From positions 62,001 to 126,000 of the forward strand of contig NZ_JAMFLH010000010.1 in assembly GCF_023501975.1 (NCBI RefSeq): a DNA stretch of 64,000 nucleotides. Direction: 5' to 3'. The DNA comes from Altererythrobacter sp. KTW20L (GTDB taxonomy: Bacteria; Pseudomonadota; Alphaproteobacteria; Sphingomonadales; Sphingomonadaceae). How positions within the stretch are numbered: the stretch's first letter is position 1; each line of letters opens with the position of its first letter. This document shows positions 17,909 to 27,158 of this stretch, piece after piece. The notes beneath the pieces are model-generated. The model was not told the DNA's origin. It searched no databases and was given only the letters and a program-made list of their open reading frames with translations. A program made the position numbers and the translations under genes.

Positions 17909-17961
17909 TTGATTAAACTTGTGCCCCTGATCCTGTGTCTAGCTCGGTGAAGTGCCCGCGT

Positions 17962-17989
17962 AATGTAGTGCTTTGGCCTTGTTTGACAA
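17962..17989 (-). promoter_or_regulatory. candidate ect operon promoter with overlapping palindrome
   Basis: On the minus strand, TTGTCA (17984-17989) and TACATT (17962-17967) are spaced by 16 bases, a plausible sigma-70 promoter 54 bases before the ectA start. The -35 box is part of the short dyad TTGTTTGACAA (17979-17989 on the plus strand), which could be the binding site of the divergent MarR-type regulator. Confidence 0.45.
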
Positions 17990-18035
17990 CCCCACGGGGT
18001 GTCTGGGCGGAAAAACTAATTCCAAAATCGTAGCA

Positions 18036-18041
18036 TATAAT
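18036..18041 (+). promoter_or_regulatory. candidate -10 box for ectR
   Basis: A perfect TATAAT at 18036-18041, facing the regulator gene, with no convincing -35 box at 16-18 bases upstream. It would give a leader of roughly 115 bases. The AT-rich stretch around it is unusual in this GC-rich sequence. Confidence 0.35.
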
Positions 18042-18163
18042 TGCGCAGTCCGCGCTTGGTTCCGCTCTGTTGGCAAATCGTCCGGGCGGTCCCCGCAAGA
18101 GGCGCGGCGGTAGGTATCGAGGAGGTCTTGGCGGGCGCGTGCGGGCCGCCTAGACATGGGGGC

Positions 18164-18658
18164 ATGGAGCAAACCCTGACCATTCCTGCCTTGCGCGCGC
18201 TGCGGCGTATCCTGCGGGCATCCGACCTCGGCAACCGGCAACTGGCTGCCGCCACCGGGCTCGCCCCGTCGCAATTGCTGGTGCTGCAGGAAATCGCCGA
18301 TCGCGGGCAGACCACGCCCACTGCCCTGTCGGCCGCGCTGCAATTCAGCCAGGCGACGATCACCAACATCTGTGACCGGCTTGTAGCCATGGGCCTCGCC
18401 ACCCGCGAACGCGGAGCAGAGGACAAGCGGCGGATCCTCCTGTCGGCCACGCCTGCCGGGCGGGAGGCTATCGAAAACGCGCCAGACCTGCTGCAGGCGC
18501 GCTTTACCGAGCAGTTCGGCGTCCTGCCGCAGTGGGAGCAGGCCATGATGCTGGCAGGCCTCGAACGGCTGGGTGACGTGCTCGGCATTGCTGCCGTGGA
18601 TGCCGCGCCCCTGCTCGATTCCGGGGTGATCGACCGGCCTGCAGGCAGTGGCGGCTGA
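18164..18658 (+). CDS. ectR: MarR-family regulator of the ectoine operon
   Basis: A 164-residue MarR winged-helix protein. The recognition region is TTPTALSAALQFSQATITNI and the wing RGAEDKRRILLSATPAG. It is transcribed away from ectA, the arrangement of EctR repressors in halophilic and halotolerant bacteria, so repression of ectABCD-ask_ect at low salt is the likely role. ATG 18164 opens the conserved domain; the frame continues upstream to 18041 but that part looks non-coding. Confidence 0.85.
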   Translation: MEQTLTIPALRALRRILRASDLGNRQLAAATGLAPSQLLVLQEIADRGQTTPTALSAALQFSQATITNICDRLVAMGLATRERGAEDKRRILLSATPAGREAIENAPDLLQARFTEQFGVLPQWEQAMMLAGLERLGDVLGIAAVDAAPLLDSGVIDRPAGSGG

Positions 18659-18746
18659 CCACTACCCACAGCGTTCTGTGCCGCCGGGGTGCGCAACGGT
18701 TTGCGATATGGTCTAACCGCCGCCATCCATAGGGGAGGGGTGCCGC

Positions 18747-21695
18747 GTGGAAATTCTGCTGATTATCGCGCTTGGCGTGGTAGCCTACCAGTTGTGGCAG
18801 CGTGTCACCGCGCTCGAAGCGCAACAGCAGGGCAATCGCGACCTAGACTGGCTGGAACAGCGCCTCGCGCGGGTAGAGGCGCAGTTGCAGGCCGGGCAGC
18901 CTGGCGAAACTGCGGTCGCCACGCCCAAGACAGTTGCGATGCCGGAGCCAGCACCTGAACCCACGCCCGATCCTGCACCATCACTTTGCGCTCCGCGCCC
19001 CGCGATGGCCCGCAAGGCCGAGCCGGAGCCTGGTGCGGTGCTTGAGGAAGTTGCCCTTCCTCCAATGTCTTTCGCCAGCCGCCTGGGGTTCGATTTCGAG
19101 GACTTGTTCGGCCGCCTGCTGCCGATCTGGGCGGGCGGGATCACCCTGGCCGTCGCGGGCTTCTTCATCGTGCGCTATTCGATCGATGCCGGACTGCTGA
19201 CGCCGGAGGTGCGGGTATTCCTCGGCTTTGCTTTCGGGCTTGGCCTGCTGGCAGCAGCCGAAGCGGCTTACCGGTTCGAGGAGCGGGTGGCCGATCCGCG
19301 CGTACGGCAGGCGCTGGCGGGCGCGGGGATCGCCACGCTCTATGCCAGTTTCTACCTTGCCGGGACGATGTACGGCCTGATCGGCCCACTCGCCGCATTT
19401 ATCGGCCTCGCCGCTGTGACCGCTGCCGCAATCGCCCTGTCGTTCCGCTTCGGCATGCCGAGTGCCGTGCTGGGTCTGGTCGGCGGGTTTGCCGCGCCAT
19501 TGCTGGTCGGCGGGGACGAGGCCAACGTGCCGCTGCTCACTACCTACCTTGCGCTGGTGACCGGCGGGCTGATGGTGACATCGCGCCATCGCCGCTGGGC
19601 CTGGATGGGGCTAGCAGCGCTGGGCGGCGGGCTTGGCTGGGGCCTGCTGCTGCTCGGCATGGATGGCAGCCCGGGTGATACCCTGGCCGTGGGCCTGTTC
19701 CTTCTGGTGCTCGGCGTGGCCCTGCCGCTGTGGGCCATGCCTGACATGGGCCGCCACAAGTGGCTGGTGGAAAGCATCGCTGCCGCCATCGCCGCGATCC
19801 AGCTGGCCGCATTGATCAATGCGGCGGGCCACAGCCTGTTGTCGTGGGGCCTGTTCCTGCTCTTGGCGGCCGCGCTGGCCCTGCTCGGCTGGCGCAATGA
19901 ACCGCTGCGCCGGGCGAGCGGCTTTGCCAGCCTGCTGGTGCCACTGATGCTGTATGACTGGCAGGAGCCGCAGGCGTCCACCTTCGCCCTGGTGGCGGGC
20001 AGCTTTGCCGCGATCCTGGCCGGTGTGCCGCTGGCCCTTGCCTGGACGGCGCGGCACAACCGCTTCGACCTGGCGCAATTGTGCGTCGTGGTGCTCGGGC
20101 TGTTTGCTGCCACGGCATGGCAGTTCGGCGCATTCGACGACACGGTGCAATGGGGCGTGGGGCTGGCTGCGCTGGTGCTCGCGCTGTTCCCCGCCGCCGC
20201 GCTGTGGCGCCTGTGGCCCGCAACCGGCGAGAGGGCGAGCCCCGAAGCGCTGGCACTGGCCCTCACCGCCTGGGCCCTGCTGCTGGCTGGCGGGCTATAC
20301 CTGACGCCGGCCTGGGCCGCGCCGCTGGTCGCAGGCTCGCTGGGCGCTGGCATGCTGTTGCTGGTACGGGACCGCCGCGATGACGGCCTGCAGGGCATGG
20401 CGTGGATCGGGGCTTCCGCTGTCTTCGTGCTGCACATCCTCACTGGCGACGCCCTTGTCGAATTTGGTAGGCTGGCGGGTTTCGAAGCTGGCACGGGCGA
20501 TGTGTTTGCGGTCCTGCGCTGGGCCGCCGTGGCTGCCTTCTTCGCAGGCCTGTCATGGCGCGAGCACCGCCGCGGTTGGACCCGTGTGGCCGAAGTGCTG
20601 GCCGCGTGGTTCGCCTATGGTCTGGCCGCACAAGTCCTGCCGTCCGAACCGCTGGCCTGGCTTGCCGCCGTGGCTGCCATGGCCTGCGCCCTTGCCCTGC
20701 GTGAACGGCGCGCGGCGCAGGTGGCATTTGCCGTCATTGCAGGCCTATGGGCCCTGGCTCCCGGCGTGGAATGGCTGATGGGCGCCTTCCCGGGGCTGGC
20801 GGGCGATCCGGTGCTGGCGACCCGGCTTCCCGGCGTGCGGGAGACCGCGCTCTACCTGCTGCCTTTCCCAGCGGCGCTGGCCGTTCTGCTTTGGGCCAAT
20901 GCGGACCGGCTGGACAAGGTGAAAGAGGGCCTGCCGTTGTTGCCAGCGCTGGCCATGGTCGTGCCGGTGCATATCGTTTTCAAGCAGGTGTTCGGCCTGG
21001 CTGATTTCGCGGACTTCACGAGCCTCGGCCTGGCAGAGCGGACGGTATGGCAGGTCCTGCTGGCTGGTCTCGCCTTCGCGGCATGGAGCCTGCGCCAGCG
21101 GTTTGCCGCAGAGGCACCCTTCGCAGCCGCGCTGGCCATGCTTGCTGCGCTGCACTGGCTGGTGTTCACCCTGCTGCTGCACAACCCGCTGTTCGATGCC
21201 CAGGCAGTCGGCCCCGCGCCGGTCGCCAACCTGTTGCTGCCAGCCTATGGTCTGCCGATTGCCGCGCTGCTGTGGTGGCGGGCAAAGCTCGGCCCGGCAG
21301 CAGCGCGGCCTGCCCTGCTGATCGACGCGGCGGTGATGCTGCTTGTTACCCTGCTGGCGATCAGCCTGCTGCGGCAGGTGTTCTCCGGCTCGCTGCTGCG
21401 AGCCGTGCCGATGGGCCAGACCGAGGACCTGTTGCGCTCGCTGACCGGCATCGTGCTGGCCATCGGCTTCCTGTGGTGGGGCGCGAAGCAGGGCTTGCGC
21501 AACTGGCGGCTTGGTTCGCTAGTGCTGATGCTGCTGGCCGTGCTCAAGGTGTTCCTGGTCGATGCCGCCGATCTTGAGGGCCTTGCGCGGATCGCCAGCT
21601 TCGTGGCGCTGGGCTTCAGCCTGATCGGGATCGGGTGGTTCTACAGCCGCCAGTTGAAAGCCGCCGCGCCGCCAGCCATCACACCCGGCAGCTGA
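18747..21695 (+). CDS. DUF2339 large polytopic membrane protein
   Basis: A 982-residue protein of the DUF2339 family. A short N-terminal helix (about residues 1-18) and a coiled, Pro/Ala/Glu-rich stretch (25-105) are followed by roughly 25 or more hydrophobic segments to the end. The conserved entry to the membrane part is DLFGRLLPIWAGGITLAVAG. GTG at 18747 is preceded by AGGGGAGGGG. The family is predicted to lie in the inner membrane and has no established function. It ends by overlapping the convergent tannase-like gene by 17 bases. Confidence 0.85.
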   Translation: MEILLIIALGVVAYQLWQRVTALEAQQQGNRDLDWLEQRLARVEAQLQAGQPGETAVATPKTVAMPEPAPEPTPDPAPSLCAPRPAMARKAEPEPGAVLEEVALPPMSFASRLGFDFEDLFGRLLPIWAGGITLAVAGFFIVRYSIDAGLLTPEVRVFLGFAFGLGLLAAAEAAYRFEERVADPRVRQALAGAGIATLYASFYLAGTMYGLIGPLAAFIGLAAVTAAAIALSFRFGMPSAVLGLVGGFAAPLLVGGDEANVPLLTTYLALVTGGLMVTSRHRRWAWMGLAALGGGLGWGLLLLGMDGSPGDTLAVGLFLLVLGVALPLWAMPDMGRHKWLVESIAAAIAAIQLAALINAAGHSLLSWGLFLLLAAALALLGWRNEPLRRASGFASLLVPLMLYDWQEPQASTFALVAGSFAAILAGVPLALAWTARHNRFDLAQLCVVVLGLFAATAWQFGAFDDTVQWGVGLAALVLALFPAAALWRLWPATGERASPEALALALTAWALLLAGGLYLTPAWAAPLVAGSLGAGMLLLVRDRRDDGLQGMAWIGASAVFVLHILTGDALVEFGRLAGFEAGTGDVFAVLRWAAVAAFFAGLSWREHRRGWTRVAEVLAAWFAYGLAAQVLPSEPLAWLAAVAAMACALALRERRAAQVAFAVIAGLWALAPGVEWLMGAFPGLAGDPVLATRLPGVRETALYLLPFPAALAVLLWANADRLDKVKEGLPLLPALAMVVPVHIVFKQVFGLADFADFTSLGLAERTVWQVLLAGLAFAAWSLRQRFAAEAPFAAALAMLAALHWLVFTLLLHNPLFDAQAVGPAPVANLLLPAYGLPIAALLWWRAKLGPAAARPALLIDAAVMLLVTLLAISLLRQVFSGSLLRAVPMGQTEDLLRSLTGIVLAIGFLWWGAKQGLRNWRLGSLVLMLLAVLKVFLVDAADLEGLARIASFVALGFSLIGIGWFYSRQLKAAAPPAITPGS

Positions 21696-23310
21696 AGCTT
21701 GCCGCATCGGCCGGATCACCGCCGGTATAGCGGGCCACTGCCGGATAGGGGCAGAGCGGGCGCGACATGCCGGGCATCGCCGCGCCGGTTGCCACGATCC
21801 GTTCGGGCGCTTCGCCGCGTTCTACCCAGCCGACAATGGCATCGAGCATCTCGAACCGGTCGGTCGCCTCGCCGCCATTGCAGTGGAGCATGCCGGGCAC
21901 GGTGAACAGCTTGACCGCCTCTGCCGCGCCGGGTCCGGTGGCTTCCAGCATGTCCTCATACCAGCGGGCGATGTGCGGAGTGGCCATGCCCTGGTCCGAC
22001 ATGCCGTTATAAACGATCATCTTGCCGCCCAGTACGAAGGTGGACAGGAAAGGGCTGTCCCCATCGCCCATGCCACCCTGGTGGCGGATCCGGTCGAGCA
22101 TGTCATCTAGGTCATAGGGCGCGAGCGGGTCCCAGTCCGGATCGGGCGGGGTGAGCTGGAGATAGCGGAACTGGCCGAGGCCGAGCGAACTGTCGGCCGA
22201 ATTGGGCTGGCCGGTCTCGCTGGTGCCCAGCCGCATCCCGCGCCAGGCGCTGGACGCAATGCCGGTGTCAAAGGTGAACGGGCCGTAGATGTGCTGGCCC
22301 CCAGCCGTGCGCGGACCCTGCATCAAGTCATCCAGCACGCCCACCTGGCCTTCGCTCAGGCAGCTATCGGTCTTGGCGGCGCTGCATTGCAGCTGGCGCG
22401 GGTGGAAGGAACAGCCCTGCCAGTCGTTGATCATGCCATCGGCCAGGCCATCCAGCGCATCGCATTGGTCCAGCACTGCACTGCGCACCAGTTGCAGGTC
22501 AGTGTCGGTGAAGGCGCGGGAATAGACCGGCCGGCCATCGGCATCGCGCGGGGCGATGCGGGCGACGACCGACATGCTCCAGACCTGGCCCAGCGCCAGG
22601 CGTGAGAAGCTCATCGCCGGATCGCCTGCAACGATGCCATCGTATTCCAGCGGCAGCCGCTGCGAGGCCACCAGCGCCTGGCGGCCACCGTTGGAACAGC
22701 CGACGAAATAGGAATAGTCTGGTGCGGTGCCATAGAACACGCTCACCAGCCGCTTCGCCTCGTCGGTCACCTTGTCGAGCGCGTTGTAGGCGTAATCGGT
22801 GCGGGCCTGCTGATCGAGGCCGAAGGTCGCATCGACGATCGAGCCAGCATGCCCGCTGTCGGTCGAGACCACGGCGAACCCGCGGGCAAGTGCGGGCCGG
22901 CCGGACGAATTGGCAATGTTGCCGACCGCCGCCTGGACCACGCCATCAAGCCCGCCGCCGCCCTGGAACAGGAACCGCCCGTTCCATTCCGCAGGCAGGC
23001 GCAGTTCGAAACCGATGGCGAATTCGCGTCCGCCCGCACCGATCCGCCGGTCGATCGCGCCGCTTACCAGGCAGTGTTCGGGCAGGATGGCGGGCGAGGC
23101 TCCGGGCGGGGCGGGTGCGGGGCCTGTGGGCACAAGTTCGGCACGGATCACTTCGACGCCGGGCCGCACCAGTTGCGCCATGGAAGCGCATTGTGCGGCG
23201 GGGTCGGCCACCGGTGCTGGCGTGGACGGGCCTTGCGCCATGGCCAGCAGCGATGCACCGCAGGCCAGGACTGCCGCGCCCGACAAGGCACCCTTGTATG
23301 CCGGATTCAT
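21679..23310 (-). CDS. tannase / feruloyl esterase family hydrolase
   Basis: A 543-residue secreted or periplasmic esterase. Residues 1-25 are a signal peptide (MNPAYKGALSGAAVLACGAS). The nucleophile elbow GCSNGGR (204-210, Ser206 with adjacent Cys205) and the late LHCNGG provide the CS and HC parts of the CS-D-HC motif of tannases and fungal feruloyl esterases. STDSGHA (149-155) is also typical. It should cleave an aromatic acid ester, with the exact ester unknown. ATG 23310 precedes the signal peptide and has GGGAGG upstream. A LacI-type palindrome lies 93 bases upstream, shared with the divergent mmgE/prpD-like gene. Confidence 0.9.
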   Translation of the reverse strand: MNPAYKGALSGAAVLACGASLLAMAQGPSTPAPVADPAAQCASMAQLVRPGVEVIRAELVPTGPAPAPPGASPAILPEHCLVSGAIDRRIGAGGREFAIGFELRLPAEWNGRFLFQGGGGLDGVVQAAVGNIANSSGRPALARGFAVVSTDSGHAGSIVDATFGLDQQARTDYAYNALDKVTDEAKRLVSVFYGTAPDYSYFVGCSNGGRQALVASQRLPLEYDGIVAGDPAMSFSRLALGQVWSMSVVARIAPRDADGRPVYSRAFTDTDLQLVRSAVLDQCDALDGLADGMINDWQGCSFHPRQLQCSAAKTDSCLSEGQVGVLDDLMQGPRTAGGQHIYGPFTFDTGIASSAWRGMRLGTSETGQPNSADSSLGLGQFRYLQLTPPDPDWDPLAPYDLDDMLDRIRHQGGMGDGDSPFLSTFVLGGKMIVYNGMSDQGMATPHIARWYEDMLEATGPGAAEAVKLFTVPGMLHCNGGEATDRFEMLDAIVGWVERGEAPERIVATGAAMPGMSRPLCPYPAVARYTGGDPADAASFSCRV

Positions 23311-23402
23311 CGCTTCACCCTCCCGAGGCTCTATCATTATCGCAGCGAACAATACCGCAGGCGAAGCGCCCGTCCAGCAGGCGATTTGCCTGCGGTGCGA
23401 CG

Positions 23403-23416
23403 TGTAAGCGCTTGCA
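23403..23416. promoter_or_regulatory. LacI-family operator 1 (tannase / MmgE gap)
   Basis: The 14-mer TGTAAGCGCTTGCA, a near-perfect palindrome around the central CG that marks LacI-family operators. It lies between two divergent genes, 93 bases from one start and 49 from the other. Identical at 30878-30891. Confidence 0.75.
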
Positions 23417-23464
23417 AGGGTTGGAGCGGAGCCATATTGCCACTGTGCAAGGAGAGCGGTCCCC

Positions 23465-24856
23465 ATGGGTAAATCCGAGACGCAAGACGATGTGACGATG
23501 CAACTGGCCGGGCTCTATGCCAGGCTCGACCATGACGGCTTGAGCCCCGGGACGGTCCATGCGGCGAAGCGGGTCCTGCTCGATGCGACCGGTGTCATGC
23601 TGGGGGCCAGCGGCATGGTGCGCGAGGTGGATGGTTTTGTCAGCCTCGCCCGCGCCATGGGCGATGGGGCGTGCAGCGTGCTTGGGACAGGCTATGGCGC
23701 ATCGCCGGTCATGGCAGCCTTGGCCAACGGGGCAATGGCCCATGCGCTGGACTATGAAGACGCCTTCGATCTAGCCCCCGGCCATCCCAACGCCAGTCTT
23801 GTTCCTGCGCTGATTGCCCTGTCCCAGTTTCGTGGACCGGTAAGCGGGCCGCGCTTCCTCGCCGCGATGGTTGCGGGATGCGACATGGCCTGCCGCATGG
23901 GCCTTGCCCTGCAGCAAAAGATGGAAGTGGGGGGCTGGTATCCTCCGCCCATCCTTGCTGGCCACGGGGCTGCCCTTGGCGCCGCGCACCTGCTCGGGCT
24001 GGACGCGCGGCAGATGGCCGATGCCCTATCGCTGAGCCTGTGCCAGGTGACCATGCCGGGCGAGATCAAGTATTCCGCCCGCACCGTGATCCGCGCTGTC
24101 CGCGAGGCCTTTCCTGCCCAGGCGGCGGTCCAGGCGGCGCTGCTGGCACAGCAGGGGCTGGCCGGGTTCGAGCAACCGCTGGAGGGCAAGGGAGGCTTCT
24201 ATGCGCTCTACGCCGGCGGAAAGTTCGACCGTGAGGTGCTGCTCGCGCCGCTTGGCGACAGCTTCTGGATCGAACACCTGACTTTCAAGCCCTGGCCCAG
24301 TTGTCGGGGCACGCACCCCTTTATCGAGATGGCATTGGCATTGGTGGCGGAACACGGATTTGCTGTCGGCGAGATCAATCAGGTCAGGGTGGGGCTGGGG
24401 CCGATGCAGCGGATGCTGGTGGAGCCCGCCGTACGCAAGGCTGCCCCCGCTGTGGCTATCGATGCCAAGTTCTCCATCCCGTTCTGCACCGCTTCGGCCC
24501 TCGTCAACCGGAGCATCGGACTTGACAGTTTTGGACTGGACCACTTGCGCGATCCGGCAGTCCTGGCGCTGGCGCGTAAGGTGGAATTCCACCAGCCGGC
24601 CGGGGCAGAAGCTTGGCGCGGCGATGCCGGGACGCTGGAAATTGCCCTTAAGGATGGGCGCCGGTTCCACGCTGCCCTCGACCGTGCCCGCGGCACCGCC
24701 GACAATCCGCTGAGCGATGCACAGATGATCGCCAAGTTCACCGACTGCGCAACGCGCGCGGCCATGCCGCTGTCGGTGGGCGAGGCGCAGGATCTTGCAG
24801 GCAGGATACTGGCGCTGGATGATTGCGCCGATGTCGGCGCGCTGTTCCGGCGCTAG
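23465..24856 (+). CDS. MmgE/PrpD family protein
   Basis: A 463-residue protein of the 2-methylcitrate dehydratase / cis-aconitate decarboxylase fold. Signatures are MAHALDYEDAFDLAPGHPNAS near residue 95-115, GHGAALGAAHLLGLD and the later PWPSCRGTHPFIE, with VAIDAKFSIPFC. The sequence is divergent from PrpD of the methylcitrate cycle and no prpBC genes are nearby, so it probably acts on another hydroxy acid or unsaturated acid released in this cluster. AAGGAG lies about 9 bases before ATG 23465. A LacI-type palindrome is 49 bases upstream. Its stop overlaps the convergent OmpA-like gene by 4 bases. Confidence 0.85.
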   Translation: MGKSETQDDVTMQLAGLYARLDHDGLSPGTVHAAKRVLLDATGVMLGASGMVREVDGFVSLARAMGDGACSVLGTGYGASPVMAALANGAMAHALDYEDAFDLAPGHPNASLVPALIALSQFRGPVSGPRFLAAMVAGCDMACRMGLALQQKMEVGGWYPPPILAGHGAALGAAHLLGLDARQMADALSLSLCQVTMPGEIKYSARTVIRAVREAFPAQAAVQAALLAQQGLAGFEQPLEGKGGFYALYAGGKFDREVLLAPLGDSFWIEHLTFKPWPSCRGTHPFIEMALALVAEHGFAVGEINQVRVGLGPMQRMLVEPAVRKAAPAVAIDAKFSIPFCTASALVNRSIGLDSFGLDHLRDPAVLALARKVEFHQPAGAEAWRGDAGTLEIALKDGRRFHAALDRARGTADNPLSDAQMIAKFTDCATRAAMPLSVGEAQDLAGRILALDDCADVGALFRR

Positions 24857-25626
24857 AACAGGGCGGTGATTTCCACCCGGCGCTGTGACTGGCCGGGGAT
24901 GCCGTCGGCATCGGGATGGTCGTTCACCTGCGCACCGGTCACTGCATGCGTCTCGATTTCCATGTCCGGAAACAGGCGGCTGAGCGACAGGGCCACCACC
25001 TCGGCCCGCTGCTGCGCCATTTCGGGCCGCTCGGCGATGACCTGGCCAGAGACGGTTTCGGGTTCGCTTGCGGCATAGCCGGTTACCACCAGCCGCCGGG
25101 GGTTGGTCGCGCGGATCCAGTGCGCCGCCTGGTCAAGCAGGTAGTCGCCGTACTGATAGACCACGAAACTGCGGTCCAGTTCGAAGAACAGGGTGAAGGC
25201 CCGCTCGCTGTAAGGGCCGGGGGGCGGAGCGGGCGGATTGGACAAGGGGCTGATGTTGCGCGCCGGACGGACGAACGGGCGGCCGGGATAGCCTTCGGCA
25301 GGCAGCATGTGACGCAGGCACTGCGTTTCCAGCCGCGACGTGCGCACCGGATCGAGCACCGGCGCCCCGCAAGGCCGCTCCGCCGTGTCTGCGGCGGTGC
25401 CTTCCACCAGCACGGCATAGTTCCAGTCCGGCTTGTAGGGCGATTGCGAGACATCCCACTGTTGGCCGGTTGCCGGATCGGTCACCAGCCAGCAGCCCGA
25501 CTTGGCTCCTGCATCGGCATCGCGATAGATCGGACAGGCGATGAACCGCTGGTTGTCTGCCGCCTGTGCCGCCGAGGCCGACATGACCGGCAGGCTCGCC
25601 GCTGCAAGGGCGATCAGGTGCCTCAC
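24853..25626 (-). CDS. OmpA-like periplasmic protein, third gene of TonB-receptor operon
   Basis: A 257-residue exported protein with signal peptide (about 1-22, ending AAQA). The C-terminal half resembles an OmpA/MotB peptidoglycan-binding domain: FFELDRSFVVYQYGDYLLDQAA, LVVTGYAASEPE, RAEVVALSLSRLF and PGQSQRRVEITAL. The N-terminal half (RFIACPIYRDADAGAKSGCWLV) with several cysteines is not recognised. GTG 25626 overlaps the stop of the di-heme cytochrome gene (GTGA), so it is part of that operon. It may anchor or position partner proteins at the outer membrane or cell wall; that is inference. Confidence 0.75.
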   Translation of the reverse strand: MRHLIALAAASLPVMSASAAQAADNQRFIACPIYRDADAGAKSGCWLVTDPATGQQWDVSQSPYKPDWNYAVLVEGTAADTAERPCGAPVLDPVRTSRLETQCLRHMLPAEGYPGRPFVRPARNISPLSNPPAPPPGPYSERAFTLFFELDRSFVVYQYGDYLLDQAAHWIRATNPRRLVVTGYAASEPETVSGQVIAERPEMAQQRAEVVALSLSRLFPDMEIETHAVTGAQVNDHPDADGIPGQSQRRVEITALF

Positions 25627-27158
25627 AGCGCGCTCATCAGGTTGATGAGGTCCTGCCGCTCCTGCGCGGTATAGCCGATGTTGTAGCGCCGCTCGTAATA
25701 GTCGACCACGCCTTCCAGATCCTTGGCCGAACCATTGGCAAAATAGGGCGCGCGGGCGGACAGGCCGCGCAGGCTCTGCAGCGTGATCTTGCCCACATCG
25801 GCGCAGCGCCCGCTGGTGAGGGCGAAGCCGGGATCATAGGTCAGGATCACTCGCCCGTAATGCGGGTGCGGATCCCCGGTGCAGGTGATGCGGAACAGCG
25901 GGAAATCGGGCAGCGGATCGGCAAAGGGCAGGGTGGTGGTGCCAAGATCCACCTGACCCGGTGCCACGTCGTTCCCCATGCGCGTCATATTGTGGCAGAA
26001 CACGCAGGAATTGCGCACCGGGTTGCCGAAGCCCATCGGCGAATTGATGCCCGCGCTGTCGGTGATGAGGAAGGTCTTGTCGCGGAACACCCGCGCCCCG
26101 CGCGCGACGGAGCGCCGCCATTCCAGCTGTTCTGGCGAAAGCCGGGCGGCTTCTTCCGGCGCAATGGTCTCCCATACGGCGAATTCGCTGAACACCGGCA
26201 CCCCGATGGAGCCGAGCGCGCCTGCCTCGCTATCGCGCAGGGTGGCCGGGCCGCCGGTTGCGCCAAGGCTGTCGAGTGCGGTGCCATGCGCGCCCACCTG
26301 TTGGGCGGTGAACACGCTCAGGTTGAAGGCGGTGATGGCCTGGATGGCGGCGGGCGACAGGCGGTCGATCATCTCGCCATGGGTGCTGGCGGCATCTTCC
26401 ATCTGTAGCCGCAGGTTGACCGCGCGGTTGTCCGACATCAGGTTGCCCGACAGGTATTCGCCGGTATCCGGATCGCGCGGCAGGGTCAGACCCTGCTTGG
26501 GATCATAGGCAAAGCCGACGGCCAGTAGGTACTTGAGGTTGGCCAGCGGCCTGGGGCGGCGATAAACCGAGATGCGGCCGTTTTCCGGGCCATATTGCAC
26601 GCCGCTGTTGCAGCCATGGGGATCGCGCACGACCTCGATGGTGAAATCGGGAGTGACGGCGCGCCCTTCGTATTCCGTAATCGGCCAGGGCCGCTCGATG
26701 CGGAACAGGCCGTGCTCGAGCAGCATCGAATGGGACGCTGCCTCGCCCTGCGGCAGCACGGGGCAGTTTGACCCGTCGTAGGCGGCAAAGATCGGGTCCG
26801 TGCCGTTTGTTACCCGCCAGCGCTCCTGGATAGTCTCGACCGCCAGGCTCATGGCGTCAGCGGGCTGGTGGCATGAGATACAGGCCCGGCCATTGGGGCC
26901 CATCGGTTCAAAGAACGGGTGCCCCTTGGTCTGCACCGGGCCGCCGGTAATCAGCGTGCGCAAGATACCGTTGGCGTTGGGATAGTCGAGCACTTCGGGC
27001 CAGGTCCGGTCTTCGCCCGGACCCCACCAGCGATCGTCTGCAGGCCCCTCCGCCCCGGCCAGCCCGGAAAATCCCAGCGCCCCGCAAAGCAGGCCCGCTG
27101 CCAGCAGCAGGACCCGCTTGCCCTTGCGAGGCGCCGGGAGGGAGGAACCGGATTTCAT
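25623..27158 (-). CDS. di-heme cytochrome c, MauG / peroxidase-like
   Basis: A 511-residue exported protein with a cleavable or anchoring hydrophobic N-terminus (about 15-36). Two heme motifs are CISCH (93-97) and CVFCH (385-389). The C-terminal block GKITLQSLRGLSARAPYFAN with YYERRYNIGYTAQERQDL matches the end of bacterial cytochrome c peroxidase / MauG proteins. The wide spacing of the hemes (about 290 residues) is larger than in ordinary peroxidases (about 150), so an insertion separates the two halves. Its ATG overlaps the TonB receptor stop by one base (TGATG). It could oxidise a compound or a partner protein in the periplasm. Confidence 0.8.
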   Translation of the reverse strand: MKSGSSLPAPRKGKRVLLLAAGLLCGALGFSGLAGAEGPADDRWWGPGEDRTWPEVLDYPNANGILRTLITGGPVQTKGHPFFEPMGPNGRACISCHQPADAMSLAVETIQERWRVTNGTDPIFAAYDGSNCPVLPQGEAASHSMLLEHGLFRIERPWPITEYEGRAVTPDFTIEVVRDPHGCNSGVQYGPENGRISVYRRPRPLANLKYLLAVGFAYDPKQGLTLPRDPDTGEYLSGNLMSDNRAVNLRLQMEDAASTHGEMIDRLSPAAIQAITAFNLSVFTAQQVGAHGTALDSLGATGGPATLRDSEAGALGSIGVPVFSEFAVWETIAPEEAARLSPEQLEWRRSVARGARVFRDKTFLITDSAGINSPMGFGNPVRNSCVFCHNMTRMGNDVAPGQVDLGTTTLPFADPLPDFPLFRITCTGDPHPHYGRVILTYDPGFALTSGRCADVGKITLQSLRGLSARAPYFANGSAKDLEGVVDYYERRYNIGYTAQERQDLINLMSAL

